Of a DNA stretch of 64,000 nucleotides, positions 40,031-47,438 are shown one piece after another. Below the pieces are notes generated by a model. That model saw nothing but the letters and a program-made list of their open reading frames with translations. It was not told the origin of the DNA and did not search any database. Each line of letters begins with the position of its first letter. The stretch's first letter is position 1. Source of the DNA: Pseudomonadota bacterium (GTDB taxonomy: Bacteria; Pseudomonadota; Gammaproteobacteria; Burkholderiales; Burkholderiaceae_C). A program made the position numbers and the translations under genes. The DNA is taken from the NCBI GenBank assembly GCA_020161215.1, contig JAIUOM010000006.1, positions 1 through 64,000 on the forward strand. The letters run 5' to 3'.

Positions 40031-42859
40031 ATGATCAATTGCACGCGAATCGATGCCCGCGGCAACAACAAGCGCAACGGGAACATGTTCGACTACATGC
40101 TCGCCACCGAGCGCCTGTCCATCGACAGCGCGGTGGCTTACTACGCCGGCAGCGGTCCCGATCCCCGTCAGACGATCAACTGGGGCGGCAGCCTCGCCGC
40201 CGAACTCGGCCTGGAAGGGCAGCCGGTCACCCGCGAGGTGATGGAACTGCTGGGCAAGGGCTTTTCACCCACCGGAAGACCGTTGTGCAAGAACGCGGGC
40301 GAGGAACCCCTACTGGTTATCAAAAAGGATCGCTGGGACAACGTGCGCCTGGACGACGATGGCAAGCCGATGGAGAAGTGGGAGGGCGGCCATCGGGTGG
40401 GGTTCGATCTGACCATTTCCGCCCCCGGGGATGTGAGCGTGGCCTTTGCGCTGGCGGACGAGCGCGAGAAGCTGGCCATCCTGGAGGCCCACCGCCAGGC
40501 CTGCGCCGTGGCCATGGGCTACATCGAGAGCAAGGTGGAAACCCGCCGGGAGAAGGGAGGAAAAGAAGTCATCGGAACGCAGGGCCTGGTGTGGACCGCC
40601 GCCGACCATGTAAGCAACAGGAACGTGCAAAGTGACCTTCACACCCATCACCTGGTCTACGGGATCTCGAAGGGCGAGGACGGCAAATGGGGCACCTTCG
40701 ACGCCATCGAAATCTACCGTCACCGCCACGCCGCTGATCACCTCTACAAGGCCGAGCTCTACAGCGCGATGAAGGCGCTGGGCTACGGGATCCAGCGGGA
40801 GCGCGAGGTGGACGTGATGGGGCGCGAGACGGGCCAGATTCTCACTACCATCGCGGGCATCGACCGGGAACTGGTGCTCCAGGCGAAGACCCGTCGCCAG
40901 GAAATCCTGGACTACGTCAAGGAACACCCTTCGGCCAGCCACGACGAGGCCTGTAAGGCCACCCGCAAGAAGAAGGAAGAACCGCCGTTCGAGCAGGTGG
41001 TCAAGGACTGGCAGCAGACTTTCGCCAACATCGCCAAGGAAAGACCGGATCTGGTCCCCACCACCCAGTCCCTCAAGCAGACCAAAGGGCAACACCTGGA
41101 CCCACATACATTCGATGAGGTCTTGAAGCGCATGCACGAGAACGAGGCGATGTTCTGCGAGCATGACCTGGTTCGGGAGCTGGGTATGGAATTCGCCGGG
41201 CAGAAGAACGCCGAACAGGTGCTCAAGATGGTGAAGGAGTTCACCGAACAGGACGACTTGGTGCGCGTGAAAGCCGAACACCTCCACGAAGACGATCGGG
41301 GAAATCGGTTGGCGCGCAAGCACCGCGAGGACCGATTCGCCGCCACCTGGATGGTCGAATGGGAAGCCGAGATCATCCGCCGCTCGAAGGAGCGGGAGAA
41401 CGAGACGGACCTGAAGCTGTTCCGCTCTACGGTTGACCGGGAGATCGCCGCGTATGAGAAGCGAAAGGGGTTCACCCTCACCGAGGAGCAGAAGGCCGCC
41501 ATCGGTCACCTGACCTATGGAACCGCAGGTGTCGGCGTCATGTCGGGGTTGGCCGGCACGGGCAAGACCACCGTGGCTGAAGTCTACAAGCAGTGCTTCG
41601 AAGCGGAAGGAAAGCAGCTGATGGGGCTGGCAGTCGGTGGCAAGGCCGCCAAGAAGCTGGAGGAAGAGTCCGGCATGCCTTGCATGTCCGTGGCGAAGTT
41701 CTTCTCCCAGGTGCGGCAGGGCAAGGTGGCCCTGACGAAGAAGGACGTGGTCGTGCTCGACGAGGCTGGGATGATCGCCACCGGCGATACCTTAAAGCTG
41801 ATGACCTATTGTCAGCAGATTGGCTGCAAGCTATTGGTCCAAGGAGATTCGGATCAGCTCCAACCCATTGCGGCCGGCAACGGCTTCGAGCTGGCAAAGA
41901 TGGCCCTGGGCGACACGAAGTTGACCGAGATCCGTCGGCAGAAGAACGCCGGTGACCTTGTCACCGCGAACAGCTTCTACGAACGGGACCACCACGGGAG
42001 GGTCAAGGACATGCGCCGAGGGCACCGGAGCCGCCAAGGCACCCTCGATATGGGTGCGCAGATCCTTCGCAATCTCAAGGAGCGAAATTGCATCGACGAC
42101 TTCGGCACGGACAAACAGGCCATCAAGGCGTTGGTAGACGACTACCTGAAAGACCCCACCCCGATGGACGAGAAGCTGGTGCTGGCCCACACACGGGGCG
42201 AGGTCACCATGCTCAACATGGCCATCCGGAAAGGGCTGCAGGAGCAGGGTGTCCTGGACAAGGAGGAGTTCACCTTCCGGTCGATCGTGAAGGGGAAGTG
42301 GGAAGACCTGACGCTGTCCCGTCGGGACCGGGTGATGTTCACTGCGACGAACAACGATTTTGGCGTCATAAACGGCACGGAAGGCACCGTGGAAAGCATC
42401 CGTAAGGACAAGGCGGGCGGCTACGACCTGGTGGTGCGCATCGAGGCCTCGAACCCGAAGGAGAACGGGCGCCTCGTGCGGTTCAACACGAGCGAGCACA
42501 ACGCGCTGGCCCACCGGTATGCCATGACCGTCCACAAGTCCCAAGGGCAAGGCAAGGCAGAGATCTACCACCTGGCCACCAACATGGGCATGCTCGACCA
42601 GCAATCGGCCCTGGTGGCGTTCACGCGCCTGACCAAAGGCAGCTACCGAATGTATACGACGGACGACGTCATGGAGCGCATGGCCGAACGCCTGGGCACC
42701 GAACGCCATAAGGAGATGGCACTGAGCGTCGGACTGTCCGAGACCCAGGCCGCTCCCGTGCGCAACCTGGTCCAGGACGTCGAAGAACTGCTGGCAGGAT
42801 TGAAGCCGAAACCCCAGGTGCCGGTGGAAAAGCAGAAAGGGCCCGTTCTTACCCTATGA
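40031..42859 (+). CDS. traI: MobF relaxase-helicase, 942 aa
   Basis: N-terminal TrwC-type relaxase: paired Tyr (AYYAGSG, residues 37-38) then WGG..A.ELGL as in TrwC, and the metal-binding His cluster DLHTHHLVYGI (near 203-207). C-terminal RecD-like helicase: Walker A GLAGTGKT (505-512), VVLDEAGM (motif II), QGDSDQLQPI (motif III), and YAMTVHKSQGQ (motif VI). It nicks oriT, stays bound to the 5' end and unwinds the strand for transfer. At 942 aa it is close to TrwC length. Its end overlaps the convergent GIY-YIG gene by 11 bases. Confidence 0.95.
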   Translation: MINCTRIDARGNNKRNGNMFDYMLATERLSIDSAVAYYAGSGPDPRQTINWGGSLAAELGLEGQPVTREVMELLGKGFSPTGRPLCKNAGEEPLLVIKKDRWDNVRLDDDGKPMEKWEGGHRVGFDLTISAPGDVSVAFALADEREKLAILEAHRQACAVAMGYIESKVETRREKGGKEVIGTQGLVWTAADHVSNRNVQSDLHTHHLVYGISKGEDGKWGTFDAIEIYRHRHAADHLYKAELYSAMKALGYGIQREREVDVMGRETGQILTTIAGIDRELVLQAKTRRQEILDYVKEHPSASHDEACKATRKKKEEPPFEQVVKDWQQTFANIAKERPDLVPTTQSLKQTKGQHLDPHTFDEVLKRMHENEAMFCEHDLVRELGMEFAGQKNAEQVLKMVKEFTEQDDLVRVKAEHLHEDDRGNRLARKHREDRFAATWMVEWEAEIIRRSKERENETDLKLFRSTVDREIAAYEKRKGFTLTEEQKAAIGHLTYGTAGVGVMSGLAGTGKTTVAEVYKQCFEAEGKQLMGLAVGGKAAKKLEEESGMPCMSVAKFFSQVRQGKVALTKKDVVVLDEAGMIATGDTLKLMTYCQQIGCKLLVQGDSDQLQPIAAGNGFELAKMALGDTKLTEIRRQKNAGDLVTANSFYERDHHGRVKDMRRGHRSRQGTLDMGAQILRNLKERNCIDDFGTDKQAIKALVDDYLKDPTPMDEKLVLAHTRGEVTMLNMAIRKGLQEQGVLDKEEFTFRSIVKGKWEDLTLSRRDRVMFTATNNDFGVINGTEGTVESIRKDKAGGYDLVVRIEASNPKENGRLVRFNTSEHNALAHRYAMTVHKSQGQGKAEIYHLATNMGMLDQQSALVAFTRLTKGSYRMYTTDDVMERMAERLGTERHKEMALSVGLSETQAAPVRNLVQDVEELLAGLKPKPQVPVEKQKGPVLTL

Positions 42860-43304
42860 CGCATCGGGCGAGCAGCAAGAGGCTGGCTCCCACGAGAATC
42901 CACGGCCACCAACGCACGTGTTTCACAGCACGCGTTACCGGTTTGCCTAGCGTCCACTGGCATTGGTGTGCCAGCCATCGCACGTGGGGCGTAGCCCGAC
43001 GGTGGGGGTTGATGACGATGCCCGGGGGCTTGGCGTAGACACGCCAGCCTTCCTTCGACGCCCTCACTCGCCAGGCCTGTTCATGGGCTTCGGCTTCCGC
43101 ACGGGTGGCTGTCACCACGTTCAGCACATGAAACTGGAAGGGGCGGTGCCAGCCGCCCTGGCGTGAGCGGTGTTGCTTCTCCCGCTGCTGCGGGTTAGAG
43201 CTCTGGCCGATGTAGCAGCCCCCGTCGTCGAACAGTAGGGCGTAAAGGGTGCGGGGCAGGGCGTGATACTTCTCGCTGCGTCCGAGGTTGTGGCGGTGGG
43301 TCAT
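42849..43304 (-). CDS. GIY-YIG domain protein with C-terminal membrane anchor, 151 aa
   Basis: The N-terminal 80 residues carry a GIY-YIG fold (TLYALLFDDGGCYIGQS, then QREKQH). The final helix (WWPWILVGASLLLLARCVIG) is a transmembrane anchor, which is unusual for this nuclease family. It could act on DNA at the membrane during transfer. The start at 43304 is preferred to a longer in-frame reading that would run through the operator at 43316. Confidence 0.75.
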   Translation of the reverse strand: MTHRHNLGRSEKYHALPRTLYALLFDDGGCYIGQSSNPQQREKQHRSRQGGWHRPFQFHVLNVVTATRAEAEAHEQAWRVRASKEGWRVYAKPPGIVINPHRRATPHVRWLAHQCQWTLGKPVTRAVKHVRWWPWILVGASLLLLARCVIG

Positions 43305-43315
43305 GGTCTCTCCGT

Positions 43316-43333
43316 GAGTGAAACGACCCACTC
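43316..43333. promoter_or_regulatory. Operator-like inverted repeat
   Basis: GAGTGA-AACGAC-CCACTC, arms of five matched bases; lies between the minus-strand promoter at 43335 and the GIY-YIG gene. Confidence 0.55.
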
Positions 43334-43334
43334 A

Positions 43335-43362
43335 CGAATAGATCAGATTCGAGGACTGGCAA
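43335..43362 (-). promoter_or_regulatory. Element promoter for the GIY-YIG gene
   Basis: On the minus strand: TTGCCA, 16-nt spacer, TATTCG, followed by TGAGTGG of the operator; start codon 30 bases downstream. Confidence 0.6.
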
Positions 43363-43366
43363 CCCC

Positions 43367-43394
43367 TTGCGCGTTTCCGATGCCGATCTACCGT
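43367..43394 (+). promoter_or_regulatory. Element promoter for the 43424 ankyrin gene
   Basis: TTGCGC, 16-nt spacer, TACCGT. Back-to-back with the minus promoter, the two -35 boxes being four bases apart. Confidence 0.6.
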
Positions 43395-43423
43395 GGCTTA
43401 TCGACCTCGAGAGGGAGCAGGCC

Positions 43424-44011
43424 TTGGACAACCGATGGATGCGCGCGGCCCGCGTGGGCGACACCGACGAGCTGAGCCGGCTCCTGCATTTGGGCATGGA
43501 TCCTGGCCGCTATGTGCTGGTCGATCAGGGCATGGTGTCCACGATGGCTGAGCAGGTGACGGCGCTCCACCTCGCCGCATTCGGGGGCCACCTCGATGCC
43601 TGCCGAATGCTCATTGCGAATGGCGCGGAAGTGGATGCCCTGACATTGCCCTTGGAGCGCAGGGAAAGCGGAGACACGCCGTTGATGCGTGCCGTCTGGG
43701 GGCGCTCGCTCGCGGTGGCCGAATTGCTGCTGGAGGCAGGGGCGGACGTGGACGACGTCGACGGAATGACGGGGGACACGCCGTTGCTGGCGGCGGCTCG
43801 CTCGGGCCAACCGACCTTGTGCGAGTTGCTCCTGGAGCACGGAGCGGACCTAGAAGCGTTCAATCAGGACGGCGAGGGGCCCCTGGACCTGGCTGACGAT
43901 TCGGAAACGCTTGAAGTTCTTCAGGTCTGGCGAGCGACCAAGAAGGCGGAGCGCCTGGCACAAGCATGGGCGATGCCGCCTCCTGATCCGGCGACCCGTG
44001 CTCGGCTGTAA
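43424..44011 (+). CDS. Ankyrin-repeat protein, 195 aa
   Basis: Four ankyrin repeats (for example TALHLAAFGGHLDACRMLIA and TPLLAAARSGQPTLCELLLE), no signal peptide. I choose the TTG at 43424: GAGGGAG lies seven bases upstream, and the distance of 29 bases to the promoter matches other element genes. An in-frame TTG at 43367 is inside the -35 box and so less likely; ATG 43439 is possible. Confidence 0.7.
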   Translation: MDNRWMRAARVGDTDELSRLLHLGMDPGRYVLVDQGMVSTMAEQVTALHLAAFGGHLDACRMLIANGAEVDALTLPLERRESGDTPLMRAVWGRSLAVAELLLEAGADVDDVDGMTGDTPLLAAARSGQPTLCELLLEHGADLEAFNQDGEGPLDLADDSETLEVLQVWRATKKAERLAQAWAMPPPDPATRARL

Positions 44012-44022
44012 CCGCATAAAAG

Positions 44023-44049
44023 AAAAGCCCGGGACTAGCCCGGGCTTTT
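44023..44049. terminator. Bidirectional Rho-independent terminator
   Basis: AAAAGCCCGGG-actag-CCCGGGCTTTT stem for the ankyrin gene. Confidence 0.9.
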
Positions 44050-44074
44050 CGTGTGGGTCAGCAGGGAGCGGGGC

Positions 44075-44350
44075 TCACCGTGCACTGACCAGTTGTAGTA
44101 ATAGGAGCGCGCTTGCTCCAACAGCAATTGCCGTGTCGTAGCTGACTTTGAGGCCCACGCCGAGAGCTCTGCAAAGGGGGTGCTTTTTCAAGCGGGTTAC
44201 TACAATTCCATTTTCTTCTCTATCCATGATGTCGTTCCTCGAGCTGTCAGTAATGCATGGGTTCTTATCCTTTGCGTTGGGGTTGACACATCCCCTGACG
44301 GCTTCCAGGGCGATGGCAAACAGCGGCGCTACTACGACGGCGACAGTCAC
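44075..44350 (-). CDS. Possible small membrane protein, 91 aa
   Basis: GTG start, a hydrophobic N-terminus (MTVAVVVAPLFAIALEAV) and a second helix (TAIAVGASALLLLQLV) with a hydrophilic loop holding two Cys. No ribosome site is evident, and an overlapping plus-strand frame is also open, so this is uncertain. Confidence 0.35.
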   Translation of the reverse strand: MTVAVVVAPLFAIALEAVRGCVNPNAKDKNPCITDSSRNDIMDREENGIVVTRLKKHPLCRALGVGLKVSYDTAIAVGASALLLLQLVSAR

Positions 44351-44470
44351 TGCAGGTGGGGTTGTCAGCCCGGCTCCTACACTGAGTTCGTTGGGAGCCG
44401 ATTATACGCTGTCCAGCATCCCTAATCAAGTTTAAGTAATTGAATTTAAAGAAATCACGGCCACGAACAA

Positions 44471-44486
44471 GGGCCCCGAAGGGCCC
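44471..44486 (-). terminator. UUCG-loop hairpin after the YadA-like gene
   Basis: On the minus strand GGGCCC-TTCG-GGGCCC lies 25 bases after the stop; the T run is weak. Confidence 0.5.
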
Positions 44487-44510
44487 CTGCCGAGACGGAT
44501 CACCTCCTTT

Positions 44511-46010
44511 TTATCGACCCAAACGAATGGAGATCCCGACCCCGCCCATGGGCTTGGTCTTGCCGCTGCCGAAAGACAGGCCGGCGCTGACGTTGACGCG
44601 TTCCGTTAGGCGGGTGGACCAACCGATGGCGATGGCGGCTTCGTTGCCGTAGAAGCCGACGCCGGCACCGATGGCGACTTCACCAACGGCCAGGCCGTAG
44701 GGACCACCAGCCGCTGCCATTTGGGACATCGCGGCGGTCTGGGCACCCAAGCCGTTGATGCGCTTGTCGGTGTGGTCGAAACGCCGATCAATCTCGATCC
44801 ACCGGTCATCCAGCGACTGCTGAAGGTTCCACAGCTGCCCACCGTTGACAGCATCCGTGGAGCCTTGCGCCACTCGGCCGTCGGCCACACCCGTCACTCG
44901 CTGGTTGCCAGCGTAGATTCCGGCGGCCGTTACCGACGGACCACCTTGGATCGTCAATCCGTTGTTGGTGAGTTTGGTGGCACCTACCGTCACGGAACCC
45001 TGGTCACTCAACACCACGTTGTCCGTGAGCGAAGCGGTTTGCGAGCCATCGTCGTTCGTGGTCACTTCCACATTCGAGCCGGCGCGCAACTCACGGCCAG
45101 CTCCGTTCGCGCCATCTCTCCCGTCTGCTCCCTGGAGGGACAAGAGCCACTCTTCGCGTGTTCCCTGGAATCCTTCCTGGACGGCAACCTCGTAAGCACT
45201 GGCCCCGGCGGGTCCTGCGGGTCCTTGAGCTCCCCCAGGATTTTGCTCGAGCCTCGTCACGCGACCATCAAGGTCGTAAAGCGCATCGCCAACGTTGCTG
45301 TAGGTGATGCCCGACTGGAATCGGTAGATCGGTCCAACGAACTGACCATTGTTGAAAGTGGCACCTGCGCCCAGCGCTTCCGCCACAGGACGCAGTTGCC
45401 CCACCGTCGCTGCATCGAAGTCATCACGGCCGTCCTGCACGTTGGTAACACGGCGACGCTGATTCGTGTTGCCGATCGAGAATTCATCTGTCTCGTCGCA
45501 TTCCGAGCGCGACCCGATGGCAACGCATCCATCGGCCGACCCTTTCACGGCCGTTCCGAACAGAACCATGTTGTTGCCGGTTCCTTCGACGCTTGATCCA
45601 GAAACAATATTGCTGGTGCCCCTGATCTGGTTATTGAGGCCGTGAACGTTGTTGTTCGCGCCTTCCACGTTGTTGAGACGGCCCACGATGTTGTTTCCTG
45701 CCCCTGAATTAGGGTTCAAGTCGTTGGAGCGGTTTCCATGCCCGACGATGACGTCCGATGTGTCGAACTCGTTCCCATTGCCGACAATGACCGTATCCGT
45801 CGCTGGAACCAGCCCGGGATCTCGTTCGTTGACACACCGGTTGTCTACCCCAACAGAAACGTGATTCATAAAGCTGATGGGTGAGTCGGATGCGCAGTTC
45901 GTTGGCGTCTCGCCAACGATCGTCGAGTCGACATTGGATTGGGCATGTGCGGACGACATGCCGGTGAAGACGCTAACAAGCAGCGCCAAGTGAATGAGGG
46001 AGCGTTTCAT
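44511..46010 (-). CDS. YadA-like trimeric autotransporter adhesin, 499 aa
   Basis: A signal peptide (MKRSLIHLALLVSVFTGMSS AHAQ) precedes a head with short Asn/Gly repeats of the left-handed roll type (GNNIVGRLNNVEGANNNVHG). A neck (TNVQDG..DFDAATVGQL), a collagen-like stretch (GPAGPAGA), a further stalk and a C-terminal YadA membrane anchor (WSTRLTERVNVSAGLSFG) follow. Such proteins bind surfaces or cells; on a conjugative element it may promote mating-pair contact. The start at 46010 fits the signal peptide. Confidence 0.85.
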   Translation of the reverse strand: MKRSLIHLALLVSVFTGMSSAHAQSNVDSTIVGETPTNCASDSPISFMNHVSVGVDNRCVNERDPGLVPATDTVIVGNGNEFDTSDVIVGHGNRSNDLNPNSGAGNNIVGRLNNVEGANNNVHGLNNQIRGTSNIVSGSSVEGTGNNMVLFGTAVKGSADGCVAIGSRSECDETDEFSIGNTNQRRRVTNVQDGRDDFDAATVGQLRPVAEALGAGATFNNGQFVGPIYRFQSGITYSNVGDALYDLDGRVTRLEQNPGGAQGPAGPAGASAYEVAVQEGFQGTREEWLLSLQGADGRDGANGAGRELRAGSNVEVTTNDDGSQTASLTDNVVLSDQGSVTVGATKLTNNGLTIQGGPSVTAAGIYAGNQRVTGVADGRVAQGSTDAVNGGQLWNLQQSLDDRWIEIDRRFDHTDKRINGLGAQTAAMSQMAAAGGPYGLAVGEVAIGAGVGFYGNEAAIAIGWSTRLTERVNVSAGLSFGSGKTKPMGGVGISIRLGR

Positions 46011-46026
46011 GGTGGTGTCCTCCGAC

Positions 46027-46044
46027 GAGTAGGGGTGTCTACTC
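46027..46044. promoter_or_regulatory. Operator-like inverted repeat
   Basis: GAGTAG-GGGTGT-CTACTC: perfect 6-6-6 inverted repeat directly downstream of the -10 of the adhesin promoter. Confidence 0.7.
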
Positions 46045-46045
46045 A

Positions 46046-46073
46046 CGATTAACACGCAGCGGGAAACGCGCAA
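46046..46073 (-). promoter_or_regulatory. Element promoter for the adhesin gene
   Basis: Minus strand: TTGCGC, 16-nt spacer, TAATCG; start codon 35 bases downstream. Confidence 0.6.
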
Positions 46074-46088
46074 GGGGGGGGTAGAAGA

Positions 46089-46162
46089 GCTTCCCGACCC
46101 GACTACGGGACCGACAGGAGACCTCATCGGGCCGGGAAGCAGCAGGCAAGGAGGAAGCCTGC
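46089..46162. repeat. Two nested strong inverted repeats
   Basis: GCTTCCCGACCCGA (46089-46102) pairs with TCGGGCCGGGAAGC (46127-46140) with one mismatch, and GCAGGC-N9-GCCTGC lies at 46142-46162 followed by a T-rich stretch. It could be a terminator pair for plus-strand transcripts or a structured leader or small RNA from the minus strand. Confidence 0.55.
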
Positions 46163-46169
46163 CTCTTCT

Positions 46170-46197
46170 TTTCTATACAAGGATTTCGGATTGGCAA
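46170..46197 (-). promoter_or_regulatory. Possible second minus-strand promoter
   Basis: Minus strand: TTGCCA, 16-nt spacer, TAGAAA (same -10 as at 32632). It would transcribe the structured inverted repeats ahead of the adhesin gene. Confidence 0.4.
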
Positions 46198-46204
46198 GGG
46201 GGCC

Positions 46205-46232
46205 TTGCGCGTTTCCGATTTTCCTTTTGCAT
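46205..46232 (+). promoter_or_regulatory. Element promoter for the peptidase gene
   Basis: TTGCGC, 16-nt spacer, TTGCAT; GAGTAG half-site at 46236-46241; start codon 35 bases downstream. Confidence 0.6.
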
Positions 46233-46249
46233 GAAGAGTAGACCAATGT

Positions 46250-46267
46250 GAGTAAGGAGGCCTACTC
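46250..46267. promoter_or_regulatory. Operator over the ribosome site of the peptidase gene
   Basis: GAGTAA-GGAGGC-CTACTC: one mismatch. The spacer contains the GGAGG ribosome site and the repeat ends at the ATG, so a bound repressor would cover the start of the transcript's DNA. Confidence 0.55.
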
Positions 46268-47062
46268 ATGAAATCCCGTTCAATGAAGGCGCTGCTGGCG
46301 TCTGTCCTGTTCTTCGTTGTCACCGTGCCGGCGCATGCCCACGTTCCGGCCGGCTCGATCGCCGATGTCCACGGCAAGGAGCCGGGGCTGTTCAAGCGGT
46401 TGTTCCACCGCCACACAGATGCTCCTCAGTGGGACGGCGTCCACCCCGACCTGCGGGCCAAGCTGGAAAGGATCCAGCAGCAGATGAAAGAGGAGGGCTA
46501 TGACCTGCGCTTGGCCGAGGGCTACCGGTCCGACGAACGCCAGGCCGAACTACTGGCTAGCCAGAAGGGCGTAACTCAGGTCGGCCCGGGTCGAAGCTGC
46601 CACAACCACGGCTTCGCCGCCGACATGGTCATCCACAAGCGGGGGCGACCCAGTTGGAACCTCAAGAACGACCACGTTCGCCAGGGCTACGAGCGCTACG
46701 GGGAACTGGCCCAGGCGGCCGGCTTGCGGTGGGGTGGGGCTTGGACCGACTTCAAGGACATGCCCCACGTGGAAATGCGCGCCCCGTGCTTGGTTGCCAT
46801 TCGTTCTTATAGGGCCGTGCAGGAGGTGAGGCTGGCGGCCGTGGTGCCCGAGCCCTTGCCGCCCCTTTGGCCTGGACTGGACCCGCTGGCCATCACGCCA
46901 GCTGAGGAGTGCGTCGGCTTCGTGTGCCGCCGCCCATGGGAGTGGAGCGTGTCCACTTCGCGGCTCGACTGGAGCGCGTGGTGGTCGCTGCCTTTGCCCG
47001 TGTTCGAGGGGCCGCAACAGTGCCCGGTGAGCACCGATTTCAGGACACCGTGGCGGGCTTGA
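46268..47062 (+). CDS. M15-family peptidoglycan peptidase, secreted, 264 aa
   Basis: A signal peptide ends at HAHA. The domain at residues about 55-175 has the LAS-type zinc site: SCHNHGFAADMV (His and Asp ligands) and DMPHVEM (catalytic Asp region and His ligand). This is like VanY and L-Ala-D-Glu or D-Ala-D-Ala endolysin-type peptidases. A Pro/Trp-rich tail follows. A role in opening the wall for the transfer apparatus is a reasonable inference. It is the last gene that I assign to the element. Confidence 0.85.
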   Translation: MKSRSMKALLASVLFFVVTVPAHAHVPAGSIADVHGKEPGLFKRLFHRHTDAPQWDGVHPDLRAKLERIQQQMKEEGYDLRLAEGYRSDERQAELLASQKGVTQVGPGRSCHNHGFAADMVIHKRGRPSWNLKNDHVRQGYERYGELAQAAGLRWGGAWTDFKDMPHVEMRAPCLVAIRSYRAVQEVRLAAVVPEPLPPLWPGLDPLAITPAEECVGFVCRRPWEWSVSTSRLDWSAWWSLPLPVFEGPQQCPVSTDFRTPWRA

Positions 47063-47438
47063 TCCTGTTGCGATGGTGTTGCGACGGGTGTTCCCGATTT
47101 TTTCAAAAGGAAGCAAAGTTAGCGGAAAGCAGGGGAAATAAGAGCGTTATCTGAACATACGCCAATGGTGCTTCATCAGGGGCGTGTGTTCCGCGGACTT
47201 CTCGCTTGCCGTCGCCATGGGATCCAGGTGGGGAATGTACCGTCGGCCGGGCAGGGTACGGTGCAATGCCTGCCGCCCGTCGCGCCGGCGCGGAAAGCCT
47301 GCATCCGGGCACCGGGGCCAGGACGGATTGTAGTGGCCGCGCGCCCGGCCTGCGCGGGCGCCCGCGCGGCATGGCTTACCATGGCCGCTTCCGTGCCCGG
47401 GATGGCAACCGGCCGGCACGTCCACGGCGAGGAGCGCG
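47063..47438. other. Element-chromosome junction region
   Basis: No gene seen. An AT-richer stretch (about 47090-47160) is followed by DNA of clearly higher GC that continues through the chromosomal genes. The right edge of the element probably lies here. No tRNA or obvious att repeat is visible. Confidence 0.5.

Larger units (their letters stand above)
44012..44510. other. Intergenic region between convergent genes
   Basis: Holds two terminators and one doubtful small gene on the minus strand (44075-44350). AT-richer than its surroundings at 44350-44460. Confidence 0.5.

Noticed and set aside
43367..43423. Upstream TTG start for the ankyrin gene
   Set aside because: It would start inside the -35 box of the proposed promoter, while TTG 43424 has a good ribosome site.
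44148..44435. 95-aa plus-strand frame
   Set aside because: Lies just after a strong terminator, has no ribosome site, and the opposite strand has a somewhat better candidate.
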